A stretch of DNA of 64,000 nucleotides from Streptomyces scopuliridis RB72. Its GTDB lineage: Bacteria; Actinomycetota; Actinomycetes; Streptomycetales; Streptomycetaceae. Below the pieces are notes generated by a model that saw only the letters and a list, made by a program, of their open reading frames with translations, was not told where the DNA came from and ran no database searches. Below, in pieces: positions 16,404-24,800 of the stretch (positions are counted from its first letter, which is position 1; the number at the start of each line of letters is the position of its first letter). The DNA is taken from contig NZ_JOEI01000018.1 of NCBI RefSeq assembly GCF_000718095.1, positions 317,530 through 381,529 of the forward strand, read 5' to 3'. Made by a program: the position numbers and the translations under genes.

Positions 16404-16769
16404 TCACGGACCGCTTGGCCGGTCCCCCTCGGTCGCCGCGGCGCCGGTTTCCGCCACGACAGGTTCCGCAGGGGGCGCGATCATTGTACGGGCCGGCGGG
16501 GCGAGATGGGCCGAGGGAAGCGAAGTGCCGTTCTCCCGGCCGCCGTTGGCGATCACCACCGCCACGTACGGCAGCAGCACCCCCAGCACGAGCGTCACGA
16601 TCGCGACCGGCCGCTGCACATTCCACAGGGCCACGGTCGCGATCACCGCGAGCGTCCGTACGGACATCGAGATCACATACCGGCGCTGCCGGCCGCGCAC
16701 ATCCTCGGCGAGTCCCTGCCGGGCCCCCGTGATCCGGAAGACCTCCGTGCCGCCCCGCTTCCGCACCAC
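16404..16769 (-). CDS. DUF3099 family membrane protein
   Basis: 121 residues if started at the GTG at 16769; the conserved region begins RKRGGTEVFRITGARQGLAE and DVRGRQRRYVISMSVRTLAV. Two membrane helices follow (about 38-57 and 62-82, AIVTLVLGVLLPYVAVVIA), then NGGRENGTSLPS and a Pro/Ala-rich tail. DUF3099 is an actinobacterial family of unknown function. The open frame continues upstream to an ATG at 16934, but that extension lacks family-like sequence; GGTGGGAA precedes the chosen GTG. Confidence 0.82.
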   Translation of the reverse strand: MVRKRGGTEVFRITGARQGLAEDVRGRQRRYVISMSVRTLAVIATVALWNVQRPVAIVTLVLGVLLPYVAVVIANGGRENGTSLPSAHLAPPARTMIAPPAEPVVAETGAAATEGDRPSGP

Positions 16770-16981
16770 GTTCCCACCACCCGATTCTGTGCCGGACTCT
16801 CCCCGGACCGGACCCGCACAACGGTACGCCGGGACCCGGGCGCCCACGAGAGCGGGGGCACTCCCATCCTGGCCGATGTCCCCCGCGTCCCGCCACGTAC
16901 GGCTGTGTCCGACATGCGCCGAATGGCGGAACACTTCAGACTGGCGATCACGCGCAGATCGCGCCGCGTGAGGAGGCGACC

Positions 16982-17269
16982 ATGGGCTGGTTGTGGGTCA
17001 TCATCGTGGGTCTGGTGCTCGGCCTGATCGCCCGGGCCATCATCCCGGGCAAGCAGCACATCCCGCTGTGGCTGACGATCCTGTTCGGCATGCTCGGCAG
17101 CTTCCTCGGCAACGCGGTCGCGGGCTGGATCGGTGTCGCGGAGACCAAGGGAGTGGACTGGACCCGGCATGTGCTCCAGTTGATCGGGGCCATCGTCATC
17201 GTCTACCTCGGCAGCCTGCTCTGGAACTCGATCCGCAGCGACAAGCGGGGCAGCAGGCAGAGAGCCTGA
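16982..17269 (+). CDS. GlsB/YeaQ/YmgE family stress response membrane protein
   Basis: 95 residues with three hydrophobic helices and the family's Gly-rich patterns: GLVLGLIARAIIPGKQHIPL, WLTILFGMLGSFLGNAVAGW and the last helix LIGAIVIVYLGSLLWNSI. GAGGAGG precedes the ATG by a good distance. GlsB-like proteins (transglycosylase-associated family) are small inner-membrane proteins induced by envelope stress in other bacteria. Monocistronic by context, with its own terminator. Confidence 0.92.
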   Translation: MGWLWVIIVGLVLGLIARAIIPGKQHIPLWLTILFGMLGSFLGNAVAGWIGVAETKGVDWTRHVLQLIGAIVIVYLGSLLWNSIRSDKRGSRQRA

Positions 17270-17303
17270 ACCGGGCGCCGACCCGGACAGGGCGGGACGG
17301 TTA

Positions 17304-17334
17304 CGGCCGGGCACGCGTGCGCGTTGCCCGGCCG
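17304..17334 (+). terminator. 10-bp hairpin between the GlsB-like gene and tyrS
   Basis: CGGCCGGGCA (17304-17313) pairs with TGCCCGGCCG (17325-17334), loop 11 nt. The two flanking genes converge, so it can serve both. Confidence 0.65.
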
Positions 17335-17384
17335 CAGCCGTGTGCCGTAGGCGCTGTTCCACGAGCCGTACGGGTCCGGAGTTG

Positions 17385-18665
17385 TCAGCCGGAGGCGGAG
17401 ACCTCCACCGCGGCCAGGTTCCTCTTGCCCCTGCGCAGCACCAGCCAGCGGCCGTGCAGCAGCTCCGAACGGTCCGGTACCGCGTCCGCGTCGGAGACCT
17501 TGACGTTGTTCACGTAGGCCCCGCCCTCCTTGACCGTACGGCGAGCCGCCGACTTGCTCGGCGCCAGACCCGTCTCGGCGAAGAGGTCGACCACCGACGC
17601 CGGCTCCGCGACCTCGGCACGCGGCAGCTCGGAGAGCGCCGCGCTCAGCGTCGCCTCGTCGAGTTCCGCCAGCTCACCCTGGCCGAACAGCGCCCGGGAC
17701 GCCGCGACGACCGCCGCGCACTGCTCGGCGCCGTGGACGAGCGTCGTCAGCTCCTCCGCCAGCGCCCGCTGCGCCGCGCGGGCCTGCGGACGCTCCGCGG
17801 TCGCCCGCTCCAGCTCCTCCAGCTCCGCCTGGGTCTTGAAGCTGAGGATGCGGCTGTACGCGGAGATGTCACGGTCGTCCACGTTCAGCCAGAACTGGTA
17901 GAAGGCGTACGGCGTGGTCATCTCGGGGTCGAGCCACACCGCACCGCCCTCGGTCTTGCCGAACTTGGTGCCGTCCGCCTTCGTCATCAGCGGCGTCGCC
18001 AGCGCGTGCACGGTGGCGCCCGGCTCCAGGCGGTGGATCAGATCGAGACCGGCGGTGAGATTGCCCCACTGGTCGCTGCCGCCCTGCTGGAGGACACAGC
18101 CGTAGCGGCGGTACAGCTCCAGGAAGTCCATGCTCTGGAGCAGCTGGTAGCTGAACTCGGTGTAGCTGATGCCCTCGTCGGACTCCAGCCGGCGGGCGAT
18201 GGAGTCCTTCGTGAGCATCTTGTTCACCCGGAAGTGCTTGCCGACGTCCCGCAGGAACTCGATCGCGGACATGCCCGCGGTCCAGTCCAGGTTGTTGACC
18301 ATGGTCGCGGCGTTCGGACCCTCGAAGTCCAGGAACGGCTCGATCTGGGACCGCAGCCGCCGCACCCAGCCGGCGACCGTCTCCGGGTCGTTCAGCGTCC
18401 GCTCGGCGGTCGGCCGGGGATCACCGATCTGACCGGTGGCCCCGCCCACCAGCGCCAGCGGCCGGTGCCCAGCCCGCTGGAGCCTGCGTACGGTCAGCAC
18501 CTGCACGAGGTGTCCGACATGCAGGCTGGGCGCCGTGGGATCGAAACCGCAATAGAACGTGACGGGACCGTCCGCGAGCGCCTTGCGCAAAGCGTCCTCG
18601 TCAGTGGACTGGGCGAACAGCCCGCGCCACTTCAGCTCGTCGACGATGTCCGTCGTGTCCGTCAC
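17385..18665 (-). CDS. tyrS: tyrosine--tRNA ligase
   Basis: 426 residues, class I synthetase. HIGH motif in [15 protein letters not shown] (about 45), tyrosine-binding [13 protein letters not shown] and [23 protein letters not shown]-like KFGKTEG, and a C-terminal S4 RNA-binding domain ([20 protein letters not shown]). It charges tRNA-Tyr in the cytoplasm. The GTG at 18665 is preceded by GAGGAGAG; an ATG 27 bases upstream lacks an RBS of equal quality. The 3' end faces the GlsB-like gene. Confidence 0.96.
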   Translation of the reverse strand: MTDTTDIVDELKWRGLFAQSTDEDALRKALADGPVTFYCGFDPTAPSLHVGHLVQVLTVRRLQRAGHRPLALVGGATGQIGDPRPTAERTLNDPETVAGWVRRLRSQIEPFLDFEGPNAATMVNNLDWTAGMSAIEFLRDVGKHFRVNKMLTKDSIARRLESDEGISYTEFSYQLLQSMDFLELYRRYGCVLQQGGSDQWGNLTAGLDLIHRLEPGATVHALATPLMTKADGTKFGKTEGGAVWLDPEMTTPYAFYQFWLNVDDRDISAYSRILSFKTQAELEELERATAERPQARAAQRALAEELTTLVHGAEQCAAVVAASRALFGQGELAELDEATLSAALSELPRAEVAEPASVVDLFAETGLAPSKSAARRTVKEGGAYVNNVKVSDADAVPDRSELLHGRWLVLRRGKRNLAAVEVSASG

Positions 18666-18691
18666 GGTCGTTTCTCTCCTCGAACGGTTCA

Positions 18692-18723
18692 CCGGTATGT
18701 ACTACCGGGGGATGTACTACCGG
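18692..18723. promoter_or_regulatory. repeat element upstream of tyrS
   Basis: ATGTACTACCGG occurs at 18697-18708 and again at 18712-18723 (15-bp period), and the first copy sits in an inverted repeat CCGGTA-N5-TACCGG (18692-18708). It lies 27-58 bp ahead of the tyrS start, in the likely leader or promoter. Could be an operator; no regulator can be named. No T-box features were found. Confidence 0.45.
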
Positions 18724-18737
18724 CCAGTGTATGGGGG

Positions 18738-20135
18738 TCATACTCCGCGGCTGACCGAGCTCATATTGAAATCGGGGATACGCAGGGCGGGCATCGCGGC
18801 CCGGGTGAACCAGTCGCCCCACTCGCGCGGCAGCGTCTTCTCCGTACGCCCGGCCTCCGAGGCCCGCGACAGCAGATCGACCGGCGACTCGTTGAACCGG
18901 AAGTTGTTCACCTCGCCGACGACCTCGCCGTTCTCGACGAGATAGACGCCGTCCCTGGTCAGCCCGGTGAGCAGCAGCGTCGCCGGATCGACCTCGCGGA
19001 TGTACCACAGACAGGTCAGCAGCAGCCCGCGCTCGGTGCCGGCGACCATCTCCTCCAGCGAGCGCTCGCCCCCGCCGTCCAGGATCAGATTGCCGATGCC
19101 GGGCGCGACCGGCAGCCCGGTCAGCCCGGCGCTGTGCCGGGTGGTGATCAGATGCGCCAGCTCGCCGTCCCGTACCCAGTCCGTCGCCGCCAGCGGCAGA
19201 CCGTTGTCGAAGACGGAGGCGTCGTCCCCGGAGGAGTGCGCGATCACGAACGGCGCGGACTCCAGGCCCGGCTCGTGCGGGTCGCTGCGCAGGGTCAGCG
19301 GCAGCTCGGACAGCTTCTCGCCGACGCGGGTGCCGCCGCCGGGGCGGGAGAAGACCGTACGGCCCTCCGCAGCGTCCCGGGCGGTCGAGGACCACAGCTG
19401 GTAGATCAGCAGATCGGCCACGGCGGTCGGCGGCAGCAGCGTCTCGTACCGGCCAGCGGGCAGCTCGATCTTCCGCTCGGCCCAGGCCAGCCGCCGTGCC
19501 AGCTCGGCGTCGAGGGAGGCCGGGTCCACATCCTTGAAGTCGCGCGTGGACCGGCCGGCCCAGGCCGAACGGGTGCGGTCGGGCGACTTGGCGTTCAGCT
19601 CCAGCGTGCCGCTCGGCTGGTCGTGGCGCAGCCGTACGCCCGTGGACGTACCGAGATACGTCGAGGTCAGCTCATGGTTGGCGAACCCGTACAGCTCGCG
19701 TCCGCCGGCCCGGGCCTGGGCGAACGACTCACCGAGCGCGGGCGCGAAGTCCGCGAAGACGGCGGAGGTGGTCTCGGCGGGCGCGTCGGTGAAGTCCCCC
19801 GACACCTGACCCCCGCCGACCAGCGGCTGCGCGTCCTCGGCGGGCCCGGCCCCGCGCGCGGCGGCCTCGGCGGCCCGGACGAGCGGCTCAAGGTCGTCGG
19901 CGGTGACGGCGGAGCGCGATACGACACCGGACGCGGTGCCCTGCGAGCCGTCGACGGTCGCGATGACGGTCAGCGTCCTGCCCCGGGTGACCCCGTTGGT
20001 CGTCAGCGCGTTGCCCGCCCAGCGCAGATTGGCGGAGGACTGCTCGTCGGCGATGACCACGCAGCCATCGGCGGTGGACAGTTCGAGGGCGCGCTCGACG
20101 ATCTCGTGCGGCTTGTTGACAGGGCTGGTGGTCAT
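18738..20135 (-). CDS. pmbA: TldE/PmbA family protease subunit
   Basis: 465 residues. Begins PHEIVERALELSTADGCVVI with ANLRWAGNALTTNG, the TldD/TldE N-terminal fold. The C-terminal half has LPVAPGIGNLILDGGGERSLEE and LTCLWYIREVDPATLLLTGL, and it ends IPDFNMSSVSRGV. It lacks the HExxxH zinc motif, as expected for the non-catalytic TldE partner. TldD/TldE together form a metalloprotease that in E. coli trims microcin B17 and related peptides. Its ATG overlaps the tldD stop (ATGA), so the two are co-translated. Confidence 0.93.
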   Translation of the reverse strand: MTTSPVNKPHEIVERALELSTADGCVVIADEQSSANLRWAGNALTTNGVTRGRTLTVIATVDGSQGTASGVVSRSAVTADDLEPLVRAAEAAARGAGPAEDAQPLVGGGQVSGDFTDAPAETTSAVFADFAPALGESFAQARAGGRELYGFANHELTSTYLGTSTGVRLRHDQPSGTLELNAKSPDRTRSAWAGRSTRDFKDVDPASLDAELARRLAWAERKIELPAGRYETLLPPTAVADLLIYQLWSSTARDAAEGRTVFSRPGGGTRVGEKLSELPLTLRSDPHEPGLESAPFVIAHSSGDDASVFDNGLPLAATDWVRDGELAHLITTRHSAGLTGLPVAPGIGNLILDGGGERSLEEMVAGTERGLLLTCLWYIREVDPATLLLTGLTRDGVYLVENGEVVGEVNNFRFNESPVDLLSRASEAGRTEKTLPREWGDWFTRAAMPALRIPDFNMSSVSRGV

Positions 20136-21655
20136 CGTCCGGCCTCCTGCGTGGTGTTGAGGATGTTGACGCCGCGGAACAGGGCGGAGGGGCAGCCGTG
20201 GGAGACCGCCGCCACCTGCCCCGGCTGGGCCTTGCCGCAGTTGAAGGCGCCACCCAGCACATACGTCTGCGGTCCGCCGACCGCCTCCATCGAGCCCCAG
20301 AAGTCCGTGGTCGTCGCCTGGTACGCGACATCGCGCAGCTGGCCCGCCAGCTTGCCGTTCTCGATACGGAAGAACCGCTGCCCGGTGAACTGGAAGTTGT
20401 AGCGCTGCATGTCGATCGACCACGACCGGTCGCCGACCACATAGATCCCGCGCTCCACCCCGCCGATCAGATCCTCCGTGCTCAGCCCGCCCGGATCCGG
20501 CCGCAGCGACACATTCGCCATGCGCTGGACGGGCACATGGCCCGGCGAGTCCGCGTACGCGCAGCCGTTGGAGCGGCCGAGGCCGGTGAGTTTCGCGATC
20601 CTGCGGTCCAGCTGGTAGCCGACGAGCGTGCCGTCCTTGACCAGGTCCCACGACTGCGCCTCGACGCCCTCGTCGTCGTAGCCGATGGTGGCGAGACCGT
20701 GCTCGGCGGTCCTGTCGCCCGTCACATTCATCACCGAGGAGCCGTACGCCAACTTCCCCAGCTGGTCGAACGTGGCGAACGAGGTCCCGGCGTACGCCGC
20801 CTCGTACCCCAGCGCGCGGTCCAGCTCGGTGGCGTGGCCGATCGACTCGTGGATCGTCAGCCACAGATTGGACGGGTCGACGACCAGGTCGTACGTGCCC
20901 GCCTCGACGCTCGGCGCGCGCATCTTCTCGGCGAGCAGCCCCGGGATGCGCTCCAGCTCGGCGTCCCAGTCCCAGCCCGTTCCGGTGAGGTACTCCCAGC
21001 CCCGGCCGACCGGCGGGGCGATCGTGCGCATCGAGTCGAACTCGCCGCTCTCGCCGTCGACCGCCACGGCGGTGAGCTGCGGATGGAGCCTGACGCGCTG
21101 CTGGGTGGTGACCGTACCCGCCGTGTCCGCGTAGAACTTGTTCTCATGGACGGTGACCAGCGAGGCGTCCACATGCGCGACGCCCTCGGCCCGCAGCAGC
21201 CGCCCGCTCCACTCCGCCAGGAGCCCGGTCTTCTCCTCGTCGGGTACCTCGAACGGGTCGATCTCGTACGCCGACACCCACGTCCTCTCGGCGTGCACCG
21301 GCTCCTCGGCCAGCTCGACGCGCTCGTCCGAACCGGCGGCGGAGATCACCTTCGCGGACAGTCTGGCCATCGCCACGGCCTGTCCCGCGACCCGCGCCGC
21401 CGCGTCCATGGAGAGATCGACCCCGGACGCGAAACCCCAGGCGCCCCCGTGCACCACCCGGACCGCGTAGCCGAGATCCGTGGTGTCCGACGAGCCGGCG
21501 GGCTTGCCGTCCCGCAACCGCAGGGCCGCGCCGCGCACCCGCTCGAAGCGGAAGTCGGCATGGTCGGCGCCGAGCGCCCGCGCCCTGGCGAGCGCGGCGT
21601 CGGCGAGCGCCCGCAGCGGCAGTGCCAGGAACGACTGATCTACCTCGTGGGGCAC
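20132..21655 (-). CDS. tldD: TldD family metalloprotease subunit
   Basis: 507 residues. The catalytic motif HESIGHATELDRALGYE (HExxxH) is present near residue 260, with the later GTLVGYQLDRR and NVSLRPDPGG regions and the glycine-rich end (VLGGAFNCGKAQPGQVAAVS). TldD supplies the zinc site of the TldD/TldE heterodimer, which degrades unfolded or modified peptides. The GTG at 21655 is chosen for its good RBS (GAAGGAGAGG); an in-frame ATG 51 bases upstream has none. It is the last core gene before the defence island. Confidence 0.93.
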   Translation of the reverse strand: MPHEVDQSFLALPLRALADAALARARALGADHADFRFERVRGAALRLRDGKPAGSSDTTDLGYAVRVVHGGAWGFASGVDLSMDAAARVAGQAVAMARLSAKVISAAGSDERVELAEEPVHAERTWVSAYEIDPFEVPDEEKTGLLAEWSGRLLRAEGVAHVDASLVTVHENKFYADTAGTVTTQQRVRLHPQLTAVAVDGESGEFDSMRTIAPPVGRGWEYLTGTGWDWDAELERIPGLLAEKMRAPSVEAGTYDLVVDPSNLWLTIHESIGHATELDRALGYEAAYAGTSFATFDQLGKLAYGSSVMNVTGDRTAEHGLATIGYDDEGVEAQSWDLVKDGTLVGYQLDRRIAKLTGLGRSNGCAYADSPGHVPVQRMANVSLRPDPGGLSTEDLIGGVERGIYVVGDRSWSIDMQRYNFQFTGQRFFRIENGKLAGQLRDVAYQATTTDFWGSMEAVGGPQTYVLGGAFNCGKAQPGQVAAVSHGCPSALFRGVNILNTTQEAGR

Positions 21656-21742
21656 TTGCTGCCTCTCCTTCTCACGCTCCAGTACTGGTGGTACGGAGTG
21701 AACCATGCCGTGCGGGGCTCGAGGCGGGCCACCCGTTTCCGA

Positions 21743-21771
21743 TGTCCTGAATGGGCGCGTAGCAGTAGGCT
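21743..21771 (+). promoter_or_regulatory. candidate promoter of the helicase-methyltransferase operon
   Basis: TAGGCT (21766-21771) resembles the Streptomyces -10 element; TGTCCT (21743-21748) is 17 bp upstream but a poor -35. It would start RNA near 21778, ahead of the possible GTG (21808) and ATG (21871) starts. Confidence 0.3.
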
Positions 21772-21870
21772 GATCACTTCCGGTGGCCAGGGGACGCCAT
21801 TCGGTGAGTGCTGCTGACGGCCGCGGAGGCAGCGCGGTACCGCGTGCGGCATGGGGAGAGCGGCGTCACC

Positions 21871-24800
21871 ATGGATGTCTTCGGAGTCCACCAGAACCTC
21901 ATCAAGGACTACGGAGCCTTCACCCAATCCCTGGTGTCGGTACGGGACCGGGACATCCAGCGCCATCTCGACGCGGAGCGCGAGGGAAAGGTCCGCTGGC
22001 CCGACCCCCGTCTCTCCCTCAATCCGAGTTTCCGCAGCGGCGGTACCGTCGCCGAGCTCGTGGAGGAAGGGGTTCTGCACGTCGGGTGCAAACGCTACTT
22101 CCGCGAGAAGAAGGACGAGCATGACCCCGGGACCCGGACTCTGACCCTCCACCGCCACCAGCGCGAAGCGATCGAGGTGGCCGCCTCCCCCTCCCGCGAT
22201 TCTTTCGTGCTCACCACCGGTACCGGATCCGGCAAGAGCCTCGCCTACATCATCCCCGTCGTGAACGAGGTGCTGCGCCACCCCAACCCCGAGGGGATCT
22301 CGGCGATCATCGTCTACCCCATGAACGCGCTCGCCAACAGCCAGCAGCACGAACTGGCCCGCTATCTGCGATGGGGCGTTCCGGATGCGCACCGGAAGGT
22401 GACCTTCGCTCGCTATACGGGCCAAGAAGACGCCGGGCAGAAGTCCGCGGTGTGGCGGACCAAGCCGGACATCCTCCTGACGAACTACGTCATGCTGGAA
22501 TATCTGCTGACGCGACCCCATGAGCGGAAGGAGCTCATCGGCGCGGCACAAGGACTGCGGTTCCTGGCGCTCGACGAACTGCACACCTACCGCGGCAGAC
22601 AGGGCGCGGATGTAGCGCTGCTGGTACGAAGGCTCCGGGATGCCTGCGACGCCCCCGGCCTTCAGTGCATCGGCACCTCCGCGACCATGGCCAGCGCCGC
22701 CACCTTCGAGGAAGCTCGGAAGAAAGTCGCCTCCGTCGCCACCCTGCTGTTCGGAGCCCCCGTACGGCCGGAGCGGGTGATCGGTGAGACGCTGGAGCGC
22801 GCCACGGATCCAGGGCCCTCGCAGAGCGGCACCTCGCGCGCACGGCGGTCCGCACTGGGCGAGGCGGTCCGGCGCGCGGCTCTGGACCCCGGGGCACTGT
22901 CGCGGGACTACGAGGTCCTGCGGACCGACCCCCTCGCCGTATGGGTGGAGGATTCCTTCGGGCTGGCGGAGGAGAACGAGAAGTCCGGCGGCAGGCTGGT
23001 CAGGCGTACGCCCGTGACCGTGCCTGAAGCGGCGGAGACCCTTTCCAGGGACAGTGGGCAGCGGGACGAGCTGTGCCGGGCGGCGATCGAATCGATCCTC
23101 AGAGCCGGCGCCGAGGCACGCCACCGGGTACACCGCCGTCCGCTGTTCGCCTTTCGGCTGCACCAGTTCCTGTCCAAGGGTGACACCGTCTACACCAGTC
23201 TCGAACCCGCTGGGCAGCGCCATCTGACCAGCCAGTACCAGGTCGTGGTCCCGCAGCAGCGGGAGAAGCCGCTGATCCCGCTGGCCTTCTGCCGGGACTG
23301 CGGGCACGAATATCTGGTCGTCACCCGGGAGAGGGGGGCAGCCGGGCCGCGCTTCGTCGCGCGCAGAGATCCGGAGGCCCCCGGCGAGGAGGACGACGGT
23401 TATCTTTACGTCAGCGAGGAACGGCCGTGGCCGACCGAGCCCGACGAGATCCTGGTCCGCCTCCCGGACAGCTGGGTCGAGACCGGCGAAGACGGGGCCC
23501 GGACCGTTGTGCAGGCCCGTGCGGGTGATCTGCCGCGCGAGGTACGGATCGCTCCCGACGGCAGGCTCCTCGCGGAACGGCCCACCGGGGTGGTGGAGCC
23601 CGCAGAGGCTACGGAAACCGGAGCCGACGGCCTACAGGCGTGGTGGATCGCCGCGCCGTTCCGCTTCTGCCTGCGCTGCCGGGTCAGCCACGAACAGTTG
23701 CGAGCCCGTGACTTCGCCAAGCTCGCCACCTTCGCCGCCGAGGGACGCAGCTCGGCGGTCTCCCTCATCAGCTCCAGCGTGGTGCGCTCGCTGCGCGCCC
23801 AAGCCGATATGGACGTGAAGGCGCGCAAACTCCTCACCTTCGTCGACAACCGGCAGGACGCGAGTCTCCAGGCAGGCCACTTCAATGACTTCGCCCAGGT
23901 CACCCAGGTCCGCGGCGCCCTCTACCAGGCGCTGGCCGCGACAGGGCCGAACGGCCTGCGGCACGATCTGCTGCCGCAGGCCGTCGAGGAGGCACTCGGC
24001 CTGCCCATGGACGTGTTCGCCCGCAACCCCGGCGCGAAATTCAGCCAGCGTGAGCTCGCCCGCTCGGCGCTCCGCGCGGTGCTGTCCTACCGGGTCCACG
24101 CGGACCTGGAACGCGGCTGGCGCATCACCATGCCCAACCTCACCCAGACCGGGCTGCTGCGTTTCGACTACACCGATCTGGCGGAGATCGCCGCCGACGA
24201 GGAGTGCTGGCACGGCCGGCACGAAGCACTGGTACGAGACGAACCCGCTCACCGTGAGTACCTCGCGAGGGTTCTGCTGGACGAGCTGCGCCGCTCGCTC
24301 GCCGTCGATGAACCGATGCTGACCCAGGAGGGCTTCGAGCAGGTTCAGCGCCAGTCGGACGGCCATCTGCTGGGCGTCTGGGCGCTGCCGCCCCGAGAGC
24401 CGCGCGTTCCCTCGCGGGTCGCTTTTCCGGGCAGCGGCCCGAAGGGGGCACCCTCCGGTGAGGCCATCTACCTCAGCGGCCTGGGCGCGTACGGACGTTT
24501 CCTCCGCCGCCCGGGCCAGTTCGCCGCGATCCCTGCTCTCCGGGGCAAGCGGATGTCCGTCGCCGATGCCGGCACGGTGATCCGCGATCTGCTGCGGGTA
24601 CTGGAGACCTACGGCCTGGTGGCGATCGTCCGGGAGGAGCGCGACGGCTCGCTCGGCCACCAGGTCAGGGCCACCGCCCTGCGCTGGCTGCCGGGCGACG
24701 GGGCCACCCCCGAGCCCGACCCGCTGCGCAAGGTCAGCGACCCCGACGCCACGCCGTCCGTCAACACCTACTTCCGCGACCTCTACCGGGACACCGCGAT

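Noticed and set aside
18666..18737. T-box leader of tyrS
   Set aside because: Too short and lacking the T-box sequence; the repeats there are a different structure.
17340..20402. 1020-codon plus-strand open frame across tyrS and pmbA
   Set aside because: Covers two well-recognised minus-strand genes; composition is Arg/Gly/Ala noise.
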